Shown here in pieces: positions 10,051-19,897 of a stretch of DNA of 64,000 nucleotides (positions are counted from its first letter, which is position 1; the number at the start of each line of letters is the position of its first letter). This stretch comes from Photobacterium sp. GJ3 (GTDB lineage: Bacteria; Pseudomonadota; Gammaproteobacteria; Enterobacterales; Vibrionaceae). Below the pieces are notes generated by a model. The model was not told where the DNA came from. It did no database searches and saw nothing but the letters and a program-made list of their open reading frames with translations. A program made the position numbers and the translations under genes. The stretch lies in NCBI RefSeq assembly GCF_018199995.1, contig NZ_CP073579.1, positions 1,240,001-1,304,000 on the forward strand. Reading direction: 5' to 3'.

Positions 10051-11064
10051 ATGTTTAAACGCACGCTCTCATCGCTTCTTGCTTCCGCGGCGCTCAGTGT
10101 TTGCCTCTCGACAGGCGCACAGGCTGCAGATAACCGAAATTATATTCTTGCCACCGCTTCAACCGGTGGCACTTACTACCCGGTGGGTGTCGCACTGGCG
10201 ACCCTCAGTAAGGTCAAACTCGAACCAGCGCACAGCTTTTCACTGTCGGCCATCAGTTCTGCAGGGTCGAGTGAAAACGTAAAACTGATGAATGAAAATG
10301 AAGCCCAGTTTGCCATATTGCAGGGCTTATACGGTGCCTGGGCCTGGAATGGTGAAGGCCAGTTTGCCAGCAGCGGTCGTCAGGAAAAGCTGCGCTCCGT
10401 GACCATGCTGTGGCAGAACGTGGAGCATTTTGTGGTACGCGCTGATCTGGCGAAAACCGGTACGGTCGACGATCTGGCAAATCTCAAGGGTAAGAAATTC
10501 TCCATTGGCAGCAAAAACTCCGGAACGGAAGGCTCGGGACGTCAGATCATGAAAGGACTGGGCGTCGATCCCGACAGCTTCAATCTGGCTTATCTGGGGT
10601 ATGGTGCCAGTGCGGATGCCATGCAAAATGGAACCGTGGATGGGATGAACACGCCAGCCGGTGTCCCTGTGAGTGCGGTAACCCGAGCTTATGCCGCGCT
10701 GGGAGATAAAATTACCGTATTGTCGTTTACCGACGAGCAGGTGAAAAAAGCCAATCAGAATTACGACTTGTGGACCCCCTATACCATTCCGGCAGAAACC
10801 TATCCGGGCCAGAAAAAAGAAATTCGTACCATTGCACAACCGAACTTTCTGGCCGTCCGTGATGATATTTCAGAGCAGGATGTCTATCTGCTGACCAAAA
10901 CCGTCTACGAAAACCTGTCTTTCCTGAACAGCATCCATGCGGCAACAAAAGCGATGGCCATTGAAAAAGCCATTGCAGGCCTGCCGATCCCACTCCATCC
11001 CGGCGCAGCCAAATACTACCGAGAAATTGGCATTGAAATTCCCCAACGGTTAATTGCCAAATAA
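10051..11064 (+). CDS. TAXI-family TRAP transporter substrate-binding protein
   Basis: 337-residue periplasmic receptor with a signal peptide ending near AQA/AD (residue 25). The N-terminal ATASTGGTYYPVG and the later IGSKNSGTEGSGRQIM, LGYGASADAMQNGTVDG and YTIPAETYPGQ stretches are typical of TAXI receptors (TRAP-associated extracytoplasmic immunogenic protein). It delivers a carboxylate ligand to the fused TRAP permease encoded 71 bp downstream. The ligand is unknown. TAXI systems studied so far mostly take glutamate or dicarboxylates such as 2-oxoglutarate, and the coupled 2-hydroxyglutarate oxidase suggests a C5 dicarboxylate here. Confidence 0.88.
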   Translation: MFKRTLSSLLASAALSVCLSTGAQAADNRNYILATASTGGTYYPVGVALATLSKVKLEPAHSFSLSAISSAGSSENVKLMNENEAQFAILQGLYGAWAWNGEGQFASSGRQEKLRSVTMLWQNVEHFVVRADLAKTGTVDDLANLKGKKFSIGSKNSGTEGSGRQIMKGLGVDPDSFNLAYLGYGASADAMQNGTVDGMNTPAGVPVSAVTRAYAALGDKITVLSFTDEQVKKANQNYDLWTPYTIPAETYPGQKKEIRTIAQPNFLAVRDDISEQDVYLLTKTVYENLSFLNSIHAATKAMAIEKAIAGLPIPLHPGAAKYYREIGIEIPQRLIAK

Positions 11065-11135
11065 CTGTTGTCGGCCAGCCCTGAACGGGCTGGTTCGTTT
11101 GTTTGCCGAATACCCAATCTTTTTGAGAGTACAGG

Positions 11136-13297
11136 ATGACTCAACATGCCAATCCTTCGCCTGAGCAGCCACCTGAACAGGCCAAACCGGAAGCCCTCCA
11201 GCAATTCGAACTGACCACGCGCACCGAATTTCCCTGGCTGACTCACTTCGTTACTTTTTTTGCCGTGGCTCTGTCTGTCATCCACATATGGTTTAACACC
11301 CTGTCAACGCTGCCGGAACTCTGGATTTCAGCCACTCACTTTGCTGGTTTCGCCGTGATTTGTGCTTTGCTGTATCCCGCTCACGCCAGCCTGAAACACA
11401 GCAAGATTGCTTTAGCGGGCGATTTGCTGATTGCGTTCGCAGCGCTGGCCTGCCTGATCTACATTCCTTTTGCAGAAGATGCGCTCTACGCCCGGGGGGT
11501 CAAATTTGTCGCCAGCGACTGGTTCTTTTCTCTGCTCGCCATTGCAATTGTACTGGAGCTGATTCGACGGACCATCGGCCTGTTTATTCCGGTCCTGATT
11601 GTGATCTGTCTGACCTACGTGGTGTTCTGGGGGAAGTGGGTGCCCGGCATGTTCCAGTTTCCCGGCCTCAGCATGGAAACCCTGCTCTACCGCAGCTTTT
11701 ACAGTGCCGACGGCATGTTCGGCCCAATCGCCCGGATCAGTTGGAGCTATGTCTTCATGTTCATCCTGTTCGGCGCTTTTCTGGTCCGTTCCGGCGTGGG
11801 CGATTTCATCATTGATCTTTCCAAAGCTGCCGCCGGAAAGATCATCGGCGGCCCCGGTTTCATTGCTGTTCTGGGGTCGGGATTAATGGGGTCTGTGTCT
11901 GGCTCCAGTGTTGCCAATACAGTGTCCACGGGCGTCATCACCATCCCGATGATGCGCAAAGCCGGGTTTCCGGCCCGGTTTGCTGCCGGTGTTGAAGCAG
12001 CGGCCTCCACCGGCGGACAACTCATGCCCCGGTGATGGGCGCCGGGGCATTTATCATGGCCTCGTACACGCAAGTGCCTTATGTCGACATCGTGGCTGTG
12101 TCTGTCGTCCCCGCTCTGATCTATTTTTTGTCGGTTGCTTTTTTTGTCCGCATTGAAGCCAAACGCAGTGGCGTCCACAAAGTTGAAAGCGAGAGCCAGC
12201 CCTTTCTCAAAGTGCTGCTCAGTGGCTGGCACAACCTGATTCCCATTGCCGTACTGGTCGTTTTGCTGGTGAAAGGATTCACGCCAACCTATGCCGCAGG
12301 CATTTCAATCCTGTCGGTGATTGTCGCTTCCTGGATTTCTCCCAATAAAATGGGACCCAAAGCCATCATCGAAGCCCTCTCGCTGGGCGGCAGAAATATG
12401 GCGACCACGGCGGTATTGCTGGTGGGCATTGGCCTGGTGATTAATGTCATCAGCACCACAGGCATTGGCAACACCTTCTCACTGATGATCAACGACTGGT
12501 CAGGCGGCAATCTGATGGTGATGTTGCTGCTGATTGCACTGGCTTCTCTGATCCTCGGAATGGGCCTGCCTGTAACCGCTGCTTACATTGTTCTGGGCAC
12601 TTTATCTGCTCCGGCGCTCTACCAGCTGATTGCAGAAAGTCAGCTCGTCGATTTGCTGGTCCAAGGCCAGTTACCGGAACAGGCCAAAGCGATTTTCATG
12701 CTGGCAGCACCAGATCAGCTGGCGGCACTGAATCAGCCGATGTCGCCTGATCAAGCCTTGTCTCTGCTGGCACTGGTGCCCGCCGATTTCAAAGCAACCC
12801 TGCTGGAACAAAGCCTTGGCGCCGGCGCCATCACACTGGCGCTTCTGTCCGCTCATTTGATCATTTTCTGGCTGTCGCAGGACAGCAATGTCACCCCGCC
12901 GGTGTGTCTGACGGCCTTTGCGGCGGCAACTATTGCCGGTACACCACCGATGCGCACCGGCCTCATGGCATGGAAAATCGCCAAGGGTCTGTATCTGGTG
13001 CCGCTGCTTCTCGCTTATACCGCTTTGATCAGCCATGACTGGGGAGAAGTTTTGCTCATCGGCGGTTTTGCGATCATCGGCACTTACGCGCTGGTGGCCA
13101 CCATTGAAGGCTATCTGGAGGGGCATCTGAATCCACTGTGCCGAATCGTGCTGGCCATCGTCTCTGTGGTGCTGCTCTGGCCGGATCTGGACTGGTGGTG
13201 GCGCCTACTTGCCACACTCATCTTTCTGTTGCTGTTTATACTCTCGGGCCGGAAACATCGCACCGATCGGCAGAAACACCAAGAGGCATTTCCATGA
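11136..13297 (+). pseudogene. TRAP transporter fused permease (DctQ-DctM, 4TM/12TM type), one apparent frameshift
   Basis: Two adjoining frames make one protein of about 720 residues. The first (11136-12035) holds the small-subunit-like helices and the start of the large domain, ending VEAAASTGGQLMP. The second (12032-13297) continues directly with VMGAGAFIMASYTQVPY. Family members read GGQLMPPVMGAGAFIMA here, so one C is missing from the CCCC run at 12027-12030. Every other part looks healthy, and seven other single-base losses in G/C runs occur in the window, so a sequencing error is more likely than decay. A long loop between the last helices (about 65 residues, rich in AAPDQLAAL-like segments) is noticeable. 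The stop overlaps the next gene's ATG (ATGA at 13294-13297). Confidence 0.85.
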
Positions 13298-14525
13298 CAG
13301 AACAGTACGATTTTCTGGTGATCGGCGGGGGAATCGTCGGTGTAGCCACAGCGTGTGAACTTCAGCGTCGTTATCCGGATCAAAACATCCTGCTGATTGA
13401 GAAAGAGTCAGCCCTTGCCCGCCATCAGACCGGCCACAACAGCGGCGTGATCCACGCAGGCGTTTATTACCAGCCCGGCAGCCTGAAAGCGCAATTCTGC
13501 AAAGCTGGCGTGGAGCGCACGCTGGCCTTTTGTCAGCAGCATCAGATTCCGGTTGAGAACTGCGGCAAACTTCTGGTGGCGACTAACGCGGTGGAACTCA
13601 GCCGGATGGCCGCCTTATTCGAACGGTGCGCAGCAAATGGCATTGAAGCCGAACAACTGGATCAAGCACAACTCCGCGAACGCGAACCCAATATCACAGG
13701 TCTGGGTGCTATTTTTGTCCCTGCAACCAGTATTGTGGATTATTGTTTAGTCACCGAAGCGATGGCGCAATCGTTCCAGCAACAGGGGGACAAATTGCTC
13801 TGCATACCCTCGTGACTGGCCTGACAGAAACCGAACAGGAAATCCGGGTGCAATGCCAGCAACGGGAGCCTACAGAACTCCGTCCCTTTTCCGTCAGCGG
13901 GAAATTTCTGGTGTGCTGTGGCGGCCTGATGGCCGACAGACTGACGCAGATGCTTGATCTGAAAACTGACTTTCAGATTATTCCTTATCGCGGGGAGTAT
14001 TACCGGCTGCCTGCCCGGCACAACGGGATTGTGAACCACCTGATTTATCCGATTCCGGATCCCGACTTACCCTTTCTCGGGGTTCATCTGACCCGCATGA
14101 TTGACGGCTCCGTGACGGTCGGCCCCAATGCCGTTCAGGGCTGGAAGCGAGAAGGCTATGGCCGGATCAATTTCAGTTGGAAAGACAGTCTGGAGATGCT
14201 GACTTTCCCCGGCTTTTGGCAGGTCACCGCGAAACATTTGAAAACCGGCATGATGGAACTGCGGGATGCATGGTGGAAGGCTGGCTATCTGAAGCGGGTC
14301 CAGAAATATTGTCCAAGCCTGACGCTGGCAGATCTTGAACCTTATCCGGCAGGTGTCCGGGCGCAAGCCGTCCTGAAAGACGGAACGTTAGTGCATGATT
14401 TTCTGTTCGCAAGCAGCCCGCGCAGCTTACATGTCTGTAATGCCCCGTCACCTGCTGCAACTTCCGCTATGCCCATCGCGGATTATATCTGCGATAAAAT
14501 TGCGGCACAGCAGTATAATGAATAA
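13294..14525 (+). pseudogene. lhgO: L-2-hydroxyglutarate oxidase/dehydrogenase (LhgO family), one apparent frameshift
   Basis: FAD-dependent oxidoreductase that oxidises L-2-hydroxyglutarate to 2-oxoglutarate. The first frame (13294-13815) opens with the Rossmann motif DFLVIGGGIVGVATA and continues HQTGHNSGVIHAGVYY, which is diagnostic of LhgO. The match then moves to the frame ending at 14525 (QIALHTLVTGLTE..., IIPYRGEYYRL, GVHLTRMIDGSVTVGPNAV, PYPAGVRAQAV, HVCNAPSPAATSA). Adding one G to the GGGGG run at 13785-13789 joins them into QQQGGQIALHT and gives about 410 residues, the normal length. It is translationally coupled to the TRAP permease, so the transporter probably imports 2-hydroxyglutarate or a related acid. 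A sequencing error is the likely cause of the break. Confidence 0.85.
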
Positions 14526-14625
14526 GTGGATTCTTCAGAATGGCTGAACCTTGCTGTGATTTTATCTGTTCAAGGATGAACTTCGTGTGTTTTTAGCCCG
14601 GCGCTTTATGGATTCCCGCCTGCGC

Positions 14626-16065
14626 GCAATGCTGTTCGGTTAAGAGGATTCCTTCTTTTTTCTGTTGCTTTTTAACGGATATTTATTCGGCCTCATCTTG
14701 ACCGCCCTTTCATAATTTGGGCGGTCTGGCTTGGGGAGAATCAGATCTTTCAGAGTATCCGTTAAATCTTTGAGTCGTGCTGGTATCGACTGTAAGTTTT
14801 TCGTCTGGCATATCGCTGTATAATCATACAAAACGACCTTAAAACCGAGTTTAAAGCTGATTCTTAGAGGGCTAACTTTCGCCTCCTTTGCCGCTAGAGC
14901 CATTTCGTAACGGATCAAATTATAAGCAAGTAACAGCCCGTATAATTCCTGGTAGACCAAAGTAATTTTCTTACTTCTTAAGGCAATGGCTTTGCGGAGC
15001 ATCGTGCATTTAATTTCACGATATCCTAGTTCAATTTCCCAACGCTGATGATAGAGTTCGATAATTTTAGCGGCATCATACTGACTTTTCGGTAACGATG
15101 TCGCGAGAAAGCGTTCCGGGAAGCCTTCAAATTGATAGCGGATGACCCGAAAGTGCCACTCTTGCGGTAATGATGGTGACTGTTTACGCGCATGGGGGCT
15201 TAGCTTTCGTTTCACCAACCAGTCGTTATCCGTGTATTTATCCACGATTTCAAAGTTGATGTCTTTCTTCAATGGTGTCACCCAGTGGCGATCATGACCT
15301 CGACTTTCAATATGATGAAGCAACTCAGCACTATGATAGAGCTTATCCATCAGCAGGACTGAGTGATCGTCGATATCATCCACCAACTGTGATGCTTGCG
15401 TGATTTCAGCCTCTCGATAAGGTCCGGCTGCTGCTTTAAGGATCAACCGCGAAGCGGTATCCATTAAGCAGGTCAACTGCATTACTGGATAGCCGGACTG
15501 GTACTCGGAAGCCGTGTTTGCAGAGCCAAAATGCTCTCGGCATTCTGGCGTATCTTCTACACGGAATTGGGTACCATCAATGGCATAAACTCTGAGACCT
15601 TCCCATTTATCGACCTCAACTTGTTCTGACCAGTGACTGGCGCTTTGATGAAAGAGCCACTGAATGGGCTCGACGCCCAACCTTTTACGAGCCTCAGTTA
15701 ATGAGCTTTTAGCAGACAGCAGTGCATTATCTAACTGTTTGGAATTTAAAGCTAATTGCTCAGCGACCGTATGGATAGACTCTTGCCTAAGCAAAGACAT
15801 TCCAATCACGAGCCTGAGGATATCTTGCGGCTGAATTTTGCGACGCCTGACCGTAGCATGAGATGTCATGCTCAAGGCATTGTTGACCCACTCAAAGGGC
15901 AAGTGAGCATTTAACACCTCTAAATAATCATTCTTGAGTGGGTAGCTTGAAGAAAAGTCTTCTAATTCAGCAGCAAACATACAGGCTCCTTTCAGTTGAA
16001 CCGATAGTTTGCTCGAAATTAAGGATCGTTCAAGTCCTTAATTTTCCTTAAACGATCAGCATTGC
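14626..16065 (-). mobile_element. IS4-family insertion sequence, copy 1 (1440 bp)
   Basis: The ends are near-matching inverted repeats: left GCAATGCTGTTCGGTTAAG, right (reverse complement) GCAATGCTGATCGTTTAAG. The element is flanked by the 8-bp direct repeat GCCTGCGC at 14618-14625 and 16066-16073. These 8 bases are exactly the loop of the ATTCCC-N8-GGGAAT palindrome it entered. It carries one transposase gene on the minus strand and is identical in length and transposase sequence to the copy at 17418-18857. Confidence 0.92.
14640..15980 (-). CDS. IS4-family DDE transposase, copy 1
   Basis: 446 residues. Catalytic candidates are Asp135 in AIDGTQ, Asp212 in LLMDKLY, and Glu317 within the IS4 YREK signature Y310-(2)-R313-(3)-E317-(6)-K324. 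The N-terminal 100 residues form a helix-rich DNA-binding region (HATVRRRKIQPQDILRL, broken over residues 41-57) typical of IS4-family N-terminal domains. The frame is full length with no stops, so the element is probably active. The stop lies 14 bp inside the left IS end. Confidence 0.93.
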   Translation of the reverse strand: MFAAELEDFSSSYPLKNDYLEVLNAHLPFEWVNNALSMTSHATVRRRKIQPQDILRLVIGMSLLRQESIHTVAEQLALNSKQLDNALLSAKSSLTEARKRLGVEPIQWLFHQSASHWSEQVEVDKWEGLRVYAIDGTQFRVEDTPECREHFGSANTASEYQSGYPVMQLTCLMDTASRLILKAAAGPYREAEITQASQLVDDIDDHSVLLMDKLYHSAELLHHIESRGHDRHWVTPLKKDINFEIVDKYTDNDWLVKRKLSPHARKQSPSLPQEWHFRVIRYQFEGFPERFLATSLPKSQYDAAKIIELYHQRWEIELGYREIKCTMLRKAIALRSKKITLVYQELYGLLLAYNLIRYEMALAAKEAKVSPLRISFKLGFKVVLYDYTAICQTKNLQSIPARLKDLTDTLKDLILPKPDRPNYERAVKMRPNKYPLKSNRKKKESS

Positions 16066-17417
16066 GCCTGCGCGGGAATGACGGGGGAGAGTCGGGAATG
16101 ACGAAATGAAGTATTTTCAATGTGGATGGAAATGCGAGGGAATAGAAAATTTGAGTGTATTTGTTGTGGCTGTGAATTTTCTATGAACCATGCTCAGCAC
16201 GCTGAAAAATTAAAACCTTCCCCACGTGAGAAAATGCCAAACCTTGTCATTCCCGCGCAGGCGGGAATCCAGTGACGTTGATGCGCCTGAGCCTCATCTG
16301 GGTGCTGTAAACGATTCTTCAGAATGGCTGAACTTTGCTGTGGTTTTATCTGTTCAAGGATGAACTTCGTGTGTTTTTAGCCCGGCGCTTTATGGATTCC
16401 CGCCTGCGCGGGAATGACGGGGGAGAGTCGGGAATGACGAAATGAAGTATTTTCAATGTGGATGGAAATGCGAGGGAGTAGAAAATTTGAGTGTATTTGT
16501 TGTGGCTGTGAATTTTCTATGAACCATGCTCAGCACGCTGAGAAATTAAAACCTTCCCCACGTGAGAAAATGCCAAACCTTGTCATTCCCGCGCAGGCGG
16601 GAATCCAGTGACGTTGATGCGCCTGAGCCTCATCTGGGTGCTGTAAACGATTCTTCAGAATGGCTGAACTTTGCTGTGGTTTTATCTGTTCAAGGATGAA
16701 CTTCGTGTGTTTTTAGCCCGGCGCTTTATGGATTCCCGCCTGCGCGGGAATGACGGGGGAGAGTCGGGAATGACGAAATGAAGTATTTTCAATGTGGATG
16801 GAAATGCGAGGGAGTAGAAAATTTGAGTGTATTTGTTGTGGCTGTGAATTTTCTATGAACCATGCTCAGCACGCTGAGAAATTAAAACCTTCCCCACGTG
16901 AGAAAATGCCAAACCTTGTCATTCCCGCGCAGGCGGGAATCCAGTGACGTTGATGCGCCTGAGCCTCATCTGGGCGCTGTGAACAATTATTCAGAATGAC
17001 TGAACTTTGCTGCGATTTTATCTGTTCAAGGATGAACTTCGTGTGTTTTTAGCCCGGCGCTTTATGGATTCCCGCCTGCGCGGGAATGACGGGGGAGAAT
17101 CGGGAATGACGAAATGAAGTATTTTCAATGTGGGTGGAAATGCGCGGGAATAGAAAATTTGAGTGTATTTGTTGTGGCTGTGAATTTTCTATGAACCATG
17201 CTCAGCACGCTGAGAAATTAAAACCTTCCCCGCGTGAGAAAATGCCAAACCTTGTCATTCCCGCGCAGGCGGGAATCCAGTGACGTTGATGCGCCTGAGC
17301 CTCATCTGGGCGCTGTAAACGATTCTTCAGAATGGCTGAACCTTGCTGTGGTTTTATCTGTTCAAGGATGAACTTCGTGTGTTTTTAGCCCGGCGATTTA
17401 TGGATTCCCGCCTGCGC

Positions 17418-18857
17418 GCAATGCTGTTCGGTTAAGAGGATTCCTTCTTTTTTCTGTTGCTTTTTAACGGATATTTATTCGGCCTCATCTTGACCGCCCT
17501 TTCATAATTTGGGCGGTCTGGCTTGGGGAGAATCAGATCTTTCAGAGTATCCGTTAAATCTTTGAGTCGTGCTGGTATCGACTGTAAGTTTTTCGTCTGG
17601 CATATCGCTGTATAATCATACAAAACGACCTTAAAACCGAGTTTAAAGCTGATTCTTAGAGGGCTAACTTTCGCCTCCTTTGCCGCTAGAGCCATTTCGT
17701 AACGGATCAAATTATAAGCAAGTAACAGCCCGTATAATTCCTGGTAGACCAAAGTAATTTTCTTACTTCTTAAGGCAATGGCTTTGCGGAGCATCGTGCA
17801 TTTAATTTCACGATATCCTAGTTCAATTTCCCAACGCTGATGATAGAGTTCGATAATTTTAGCGGCATCATACTGACTTTTCGGTAACGATGTCGCGAGA
17901 AAGCGTTCCGGGAAGCCTTCAAATTGATAGCGGATGACCCGAAAGTGCCACTCTTGCGGTAATGATGGTGACTGTTTACGCGCATGGGGGCTTAGCTTTC
18001 GTTTCACCAACCAGTCGTTATCCGTGTATTTATCCACGATTTCAAAGTTGATGTCTTTCTTCAATGGTGTCACCCAGTGGCGATCATGACCTCGACTTTC
18101 AATATGATGAAGCAACTCAGCACTATGATAGAGCTTATCCATCAGCAGGACTGAGTGATCGTCGATATCATCCACCAACTGTGATGCTTGCGTGATTTCA
18201 GCCTCTCGATAAGGTCCGGCTGCTGCTTTAAGGATCAACCGCGAAGCGGTATCCATTAAGCAGGTCAACTGCATTACTGGATAGCCGGACTGGTACTCGG
18301 AAGCCGTGTTTGCAGAGCCAAAATGCTCTCGGCATTCTGGCGTATCTTCTACACGGAATTGGGTACCATCAATGGCATAAACTCTGAGACCTTCCCATTT
18401 ATCGACCTCAACTTGTTCTGACCAGTGACTGGCGCTTTGATGAAAGAGCCACTGAATGGGCTCGACGCCCAACCTTTTACGAGCCTCAGTTAATGAGCTT
18501 TTAGCAGACAGCAGTGCATTATCTAACTGTTTGGAATTTAAAGCTAATTGCTCAGCGACCGTATGGATAGACTCTTGCCTAAGCAAAGACATTCCAATCA
18601 CGAGCCTGAGGATATCTTGCGGCTGAATTTTGCGACGCCTGACCGTAGCATGAGATGTCATGCTCAAGGCATTGTTGACCCACTCAAAGGGCAAGTGAGC
18701 ATTTAACACCTCTAAATAATCATTCTTGAGTGGGTAGCTTGAAGAAAAGTCTTCTAATTCAGCAGCAAACATACAGGCTCCTTTCAGTTGAACCGATAGT
18801 TTGCTCGAAATTAAGGATCGTTCAAGTCCTTAATTTTCCTTAAACGATCAGCATTGC
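17418..18857 (-). mobile_element. IS4-family insertion sequence, copy 2 (1440 bp)
   Basis: Same ends and same orientation as copy 1. The direct repeat GCCTGCGC is present at 17410-17417 and 18858-18865. Removing the element and one repeat restores a perfect 336-bp unit spacing (17257 to 19041), which proves insertion into an existing array unit. Both copies sit at the same base within the repeat unit. This could be two site-specific insertions, or one insertion followed by duplication of IS plus neighbouring units. Confidence 0.92.
17432..18772 (-). CDS. IS4-family DDE transposase, copy 2
   Basis: 446 residues, identical in protein sequence to the transposase at 14640-15980, with the same DDE and YREK residues. 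Identity of the two copies means the duplication or transposition is recent. Confidence 0.93.
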   Translation of the reverse strand: MFAAELEDFSSSYPLKNDYLEVLNAHLPFEWVNNALSMTSHATVRRRKIQPQDILRLVIGMSLLRQESIHTVAEQLALNSKQLDNALLSAKSSLTEARKRLGVEPIQWLFHQSASHWSEQVEVDKWEGLRVYAIDGTQFRVEDTPECREHFGSANTASEYQSGYPVMQLTCLMDTASRLILKAAAGPYREAEITQASQLVDDIDDHSVLLMDKLYHSAELLHHIESRGHDRHWVTPLKKDINFEIVDKYTDNDWLVKRKLSPHARKQSPSLPQEWHFRVIRYQFEGFPERFLATSLPKSQYDAAKIIELYHQRWEIELGYREIKCTMLRKAIALRSKKITLVYQELYGLLLAYNLIRYEMALAAKEAKVSPLRISFKLGFKVVLYDYTAICQTKNLQSIPARLKDLTDTLKDLILPKPDRPNYERAVKMRPNKYPLKSNRKKKESS

Positions 18858-19897
18858 GCCTGCGCGGGAATGACGGGGGAGAGTCGGGAATGACGAAATG
18901 AAGTATTTTCAATGTGGATGGAAATGCGAGGGAGTAGAAAATTTGAGTGTATTTGTTGTGGCTGTGAATTTTCTATGAACCATGCTCAGCACGCTGAGAA
19001 ATTAAAACCTTCCCCGCGTGAGAAAATGCCAAACCTTGTCATTCCCGCGCAGGCGGGAATCCAGTGACGTTGATGCGTCTGAGCCTCATCCGGGCGCTGT
19101 GAACAATTATTCAGAATGGCTGAACTTTGCTGTGATTTTATCTGCTCAAGGATGATTTTCGTGAGTTTATAGCCCGGCGCTCTATGGATTCCCGCCTGCG
19201 CGGGAATAGAAAATTTGAGTGTATTTGTTGTGTCGTGAATCTTCTATGAACCATGCTCATCACGCTGAGAAATTAAAACCTTCCCCACGTGAGAAAATGC
19301 CAAACCTTGTCATTCCCGCGCAGGCGGGAATCCAGTGACGTTGATGCGCCTGAGCCTCATCTGGGCGCTGTGAACAATTATTCAGAATGACTGAACTTTG
19401 CTGCGATTTTATCTGTTCAAGGATGAACTTCGTGTGTTTTTAGCCCGGCGCTTTATGGATTCCCGCCTGCGCGGGAATGACGGGGGAGAATCGGGAATGA
19501 CGAAATGAAGTATTTTCAATGTGGGTGGAAATGCGCGGGAATAGAAAATTTGAGTGTATTTGTTGTGGCTGTGAATTTTCTATGAACCATGCTCAGCACG
19601 CTGAGAAATTAAAACCTTCCCCGCGTGAGAAAATGCCAAACCTTGTCATTCCCGCGCAGGCGGGAATCCAGTGACGTTGATGCGCCTGAGCCTCATCTGG
19701 GTGCTGTAAACGATTCTTCAGAATGGCTGAACTTTGCTGTGATTTTATCTGTTCAAGGATGATTTTCGTGAGTTTATAGCCCGGCGCTCTATGGATTCCC
19801 GCCTGCGCGGGAATGACGGGAGAGAGTCGTGAATGACGAAATGAAGTATTTTCAATGTGGGGGAAATGCGCGGGAATGCCGAACTTGGCAACCGAAA

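Larger units (their letters stand above)
14529..19876. repeat. Tandem array of 336-bp non-coding units with dRS3-like palindromes, containing two IS elements
   Basis: Equivalent points of successive units (start of the reverse palindrome) lie at 16249, 16585, 16921 and 17257 (336-bp steps), then at 19041 (336 bp after subtracting the second IS and its 8-bp duplication), 19312 (271 bp) and 19648 (336 bp). Each unit has a 209-bp block bounded by ATTCCC-GCCTGCGC-GGGAAT and its reverse complement, plus a 127-bp spacer. Inside the block are the smaller inverted repeats CTCAG-CACG-CTGAG and GAAAATT...AATTTTC. Units differ by a few point changes. The array starts abruptly after lhgO and ends about 20 bp before the stop of the converging PTPS gene. 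No coding frame or CRISPR-like short spacer is present. Confidence 0.9.

Noticed and set aside
12027..12032. Programmed frameshift in the TRAP permease or the other split genes
   Set aside because: No slippery heptamer with a downstream stimulator was evident, the families are not known to use it, and the same G/C-run loss occurs in eight places.
16021..19876. Possible CRISPR array in the repeated region
   Set aside because: Period is 336 bp with conserved sequence throughout, not short repeats with unique spacers, and there are no cas genes.
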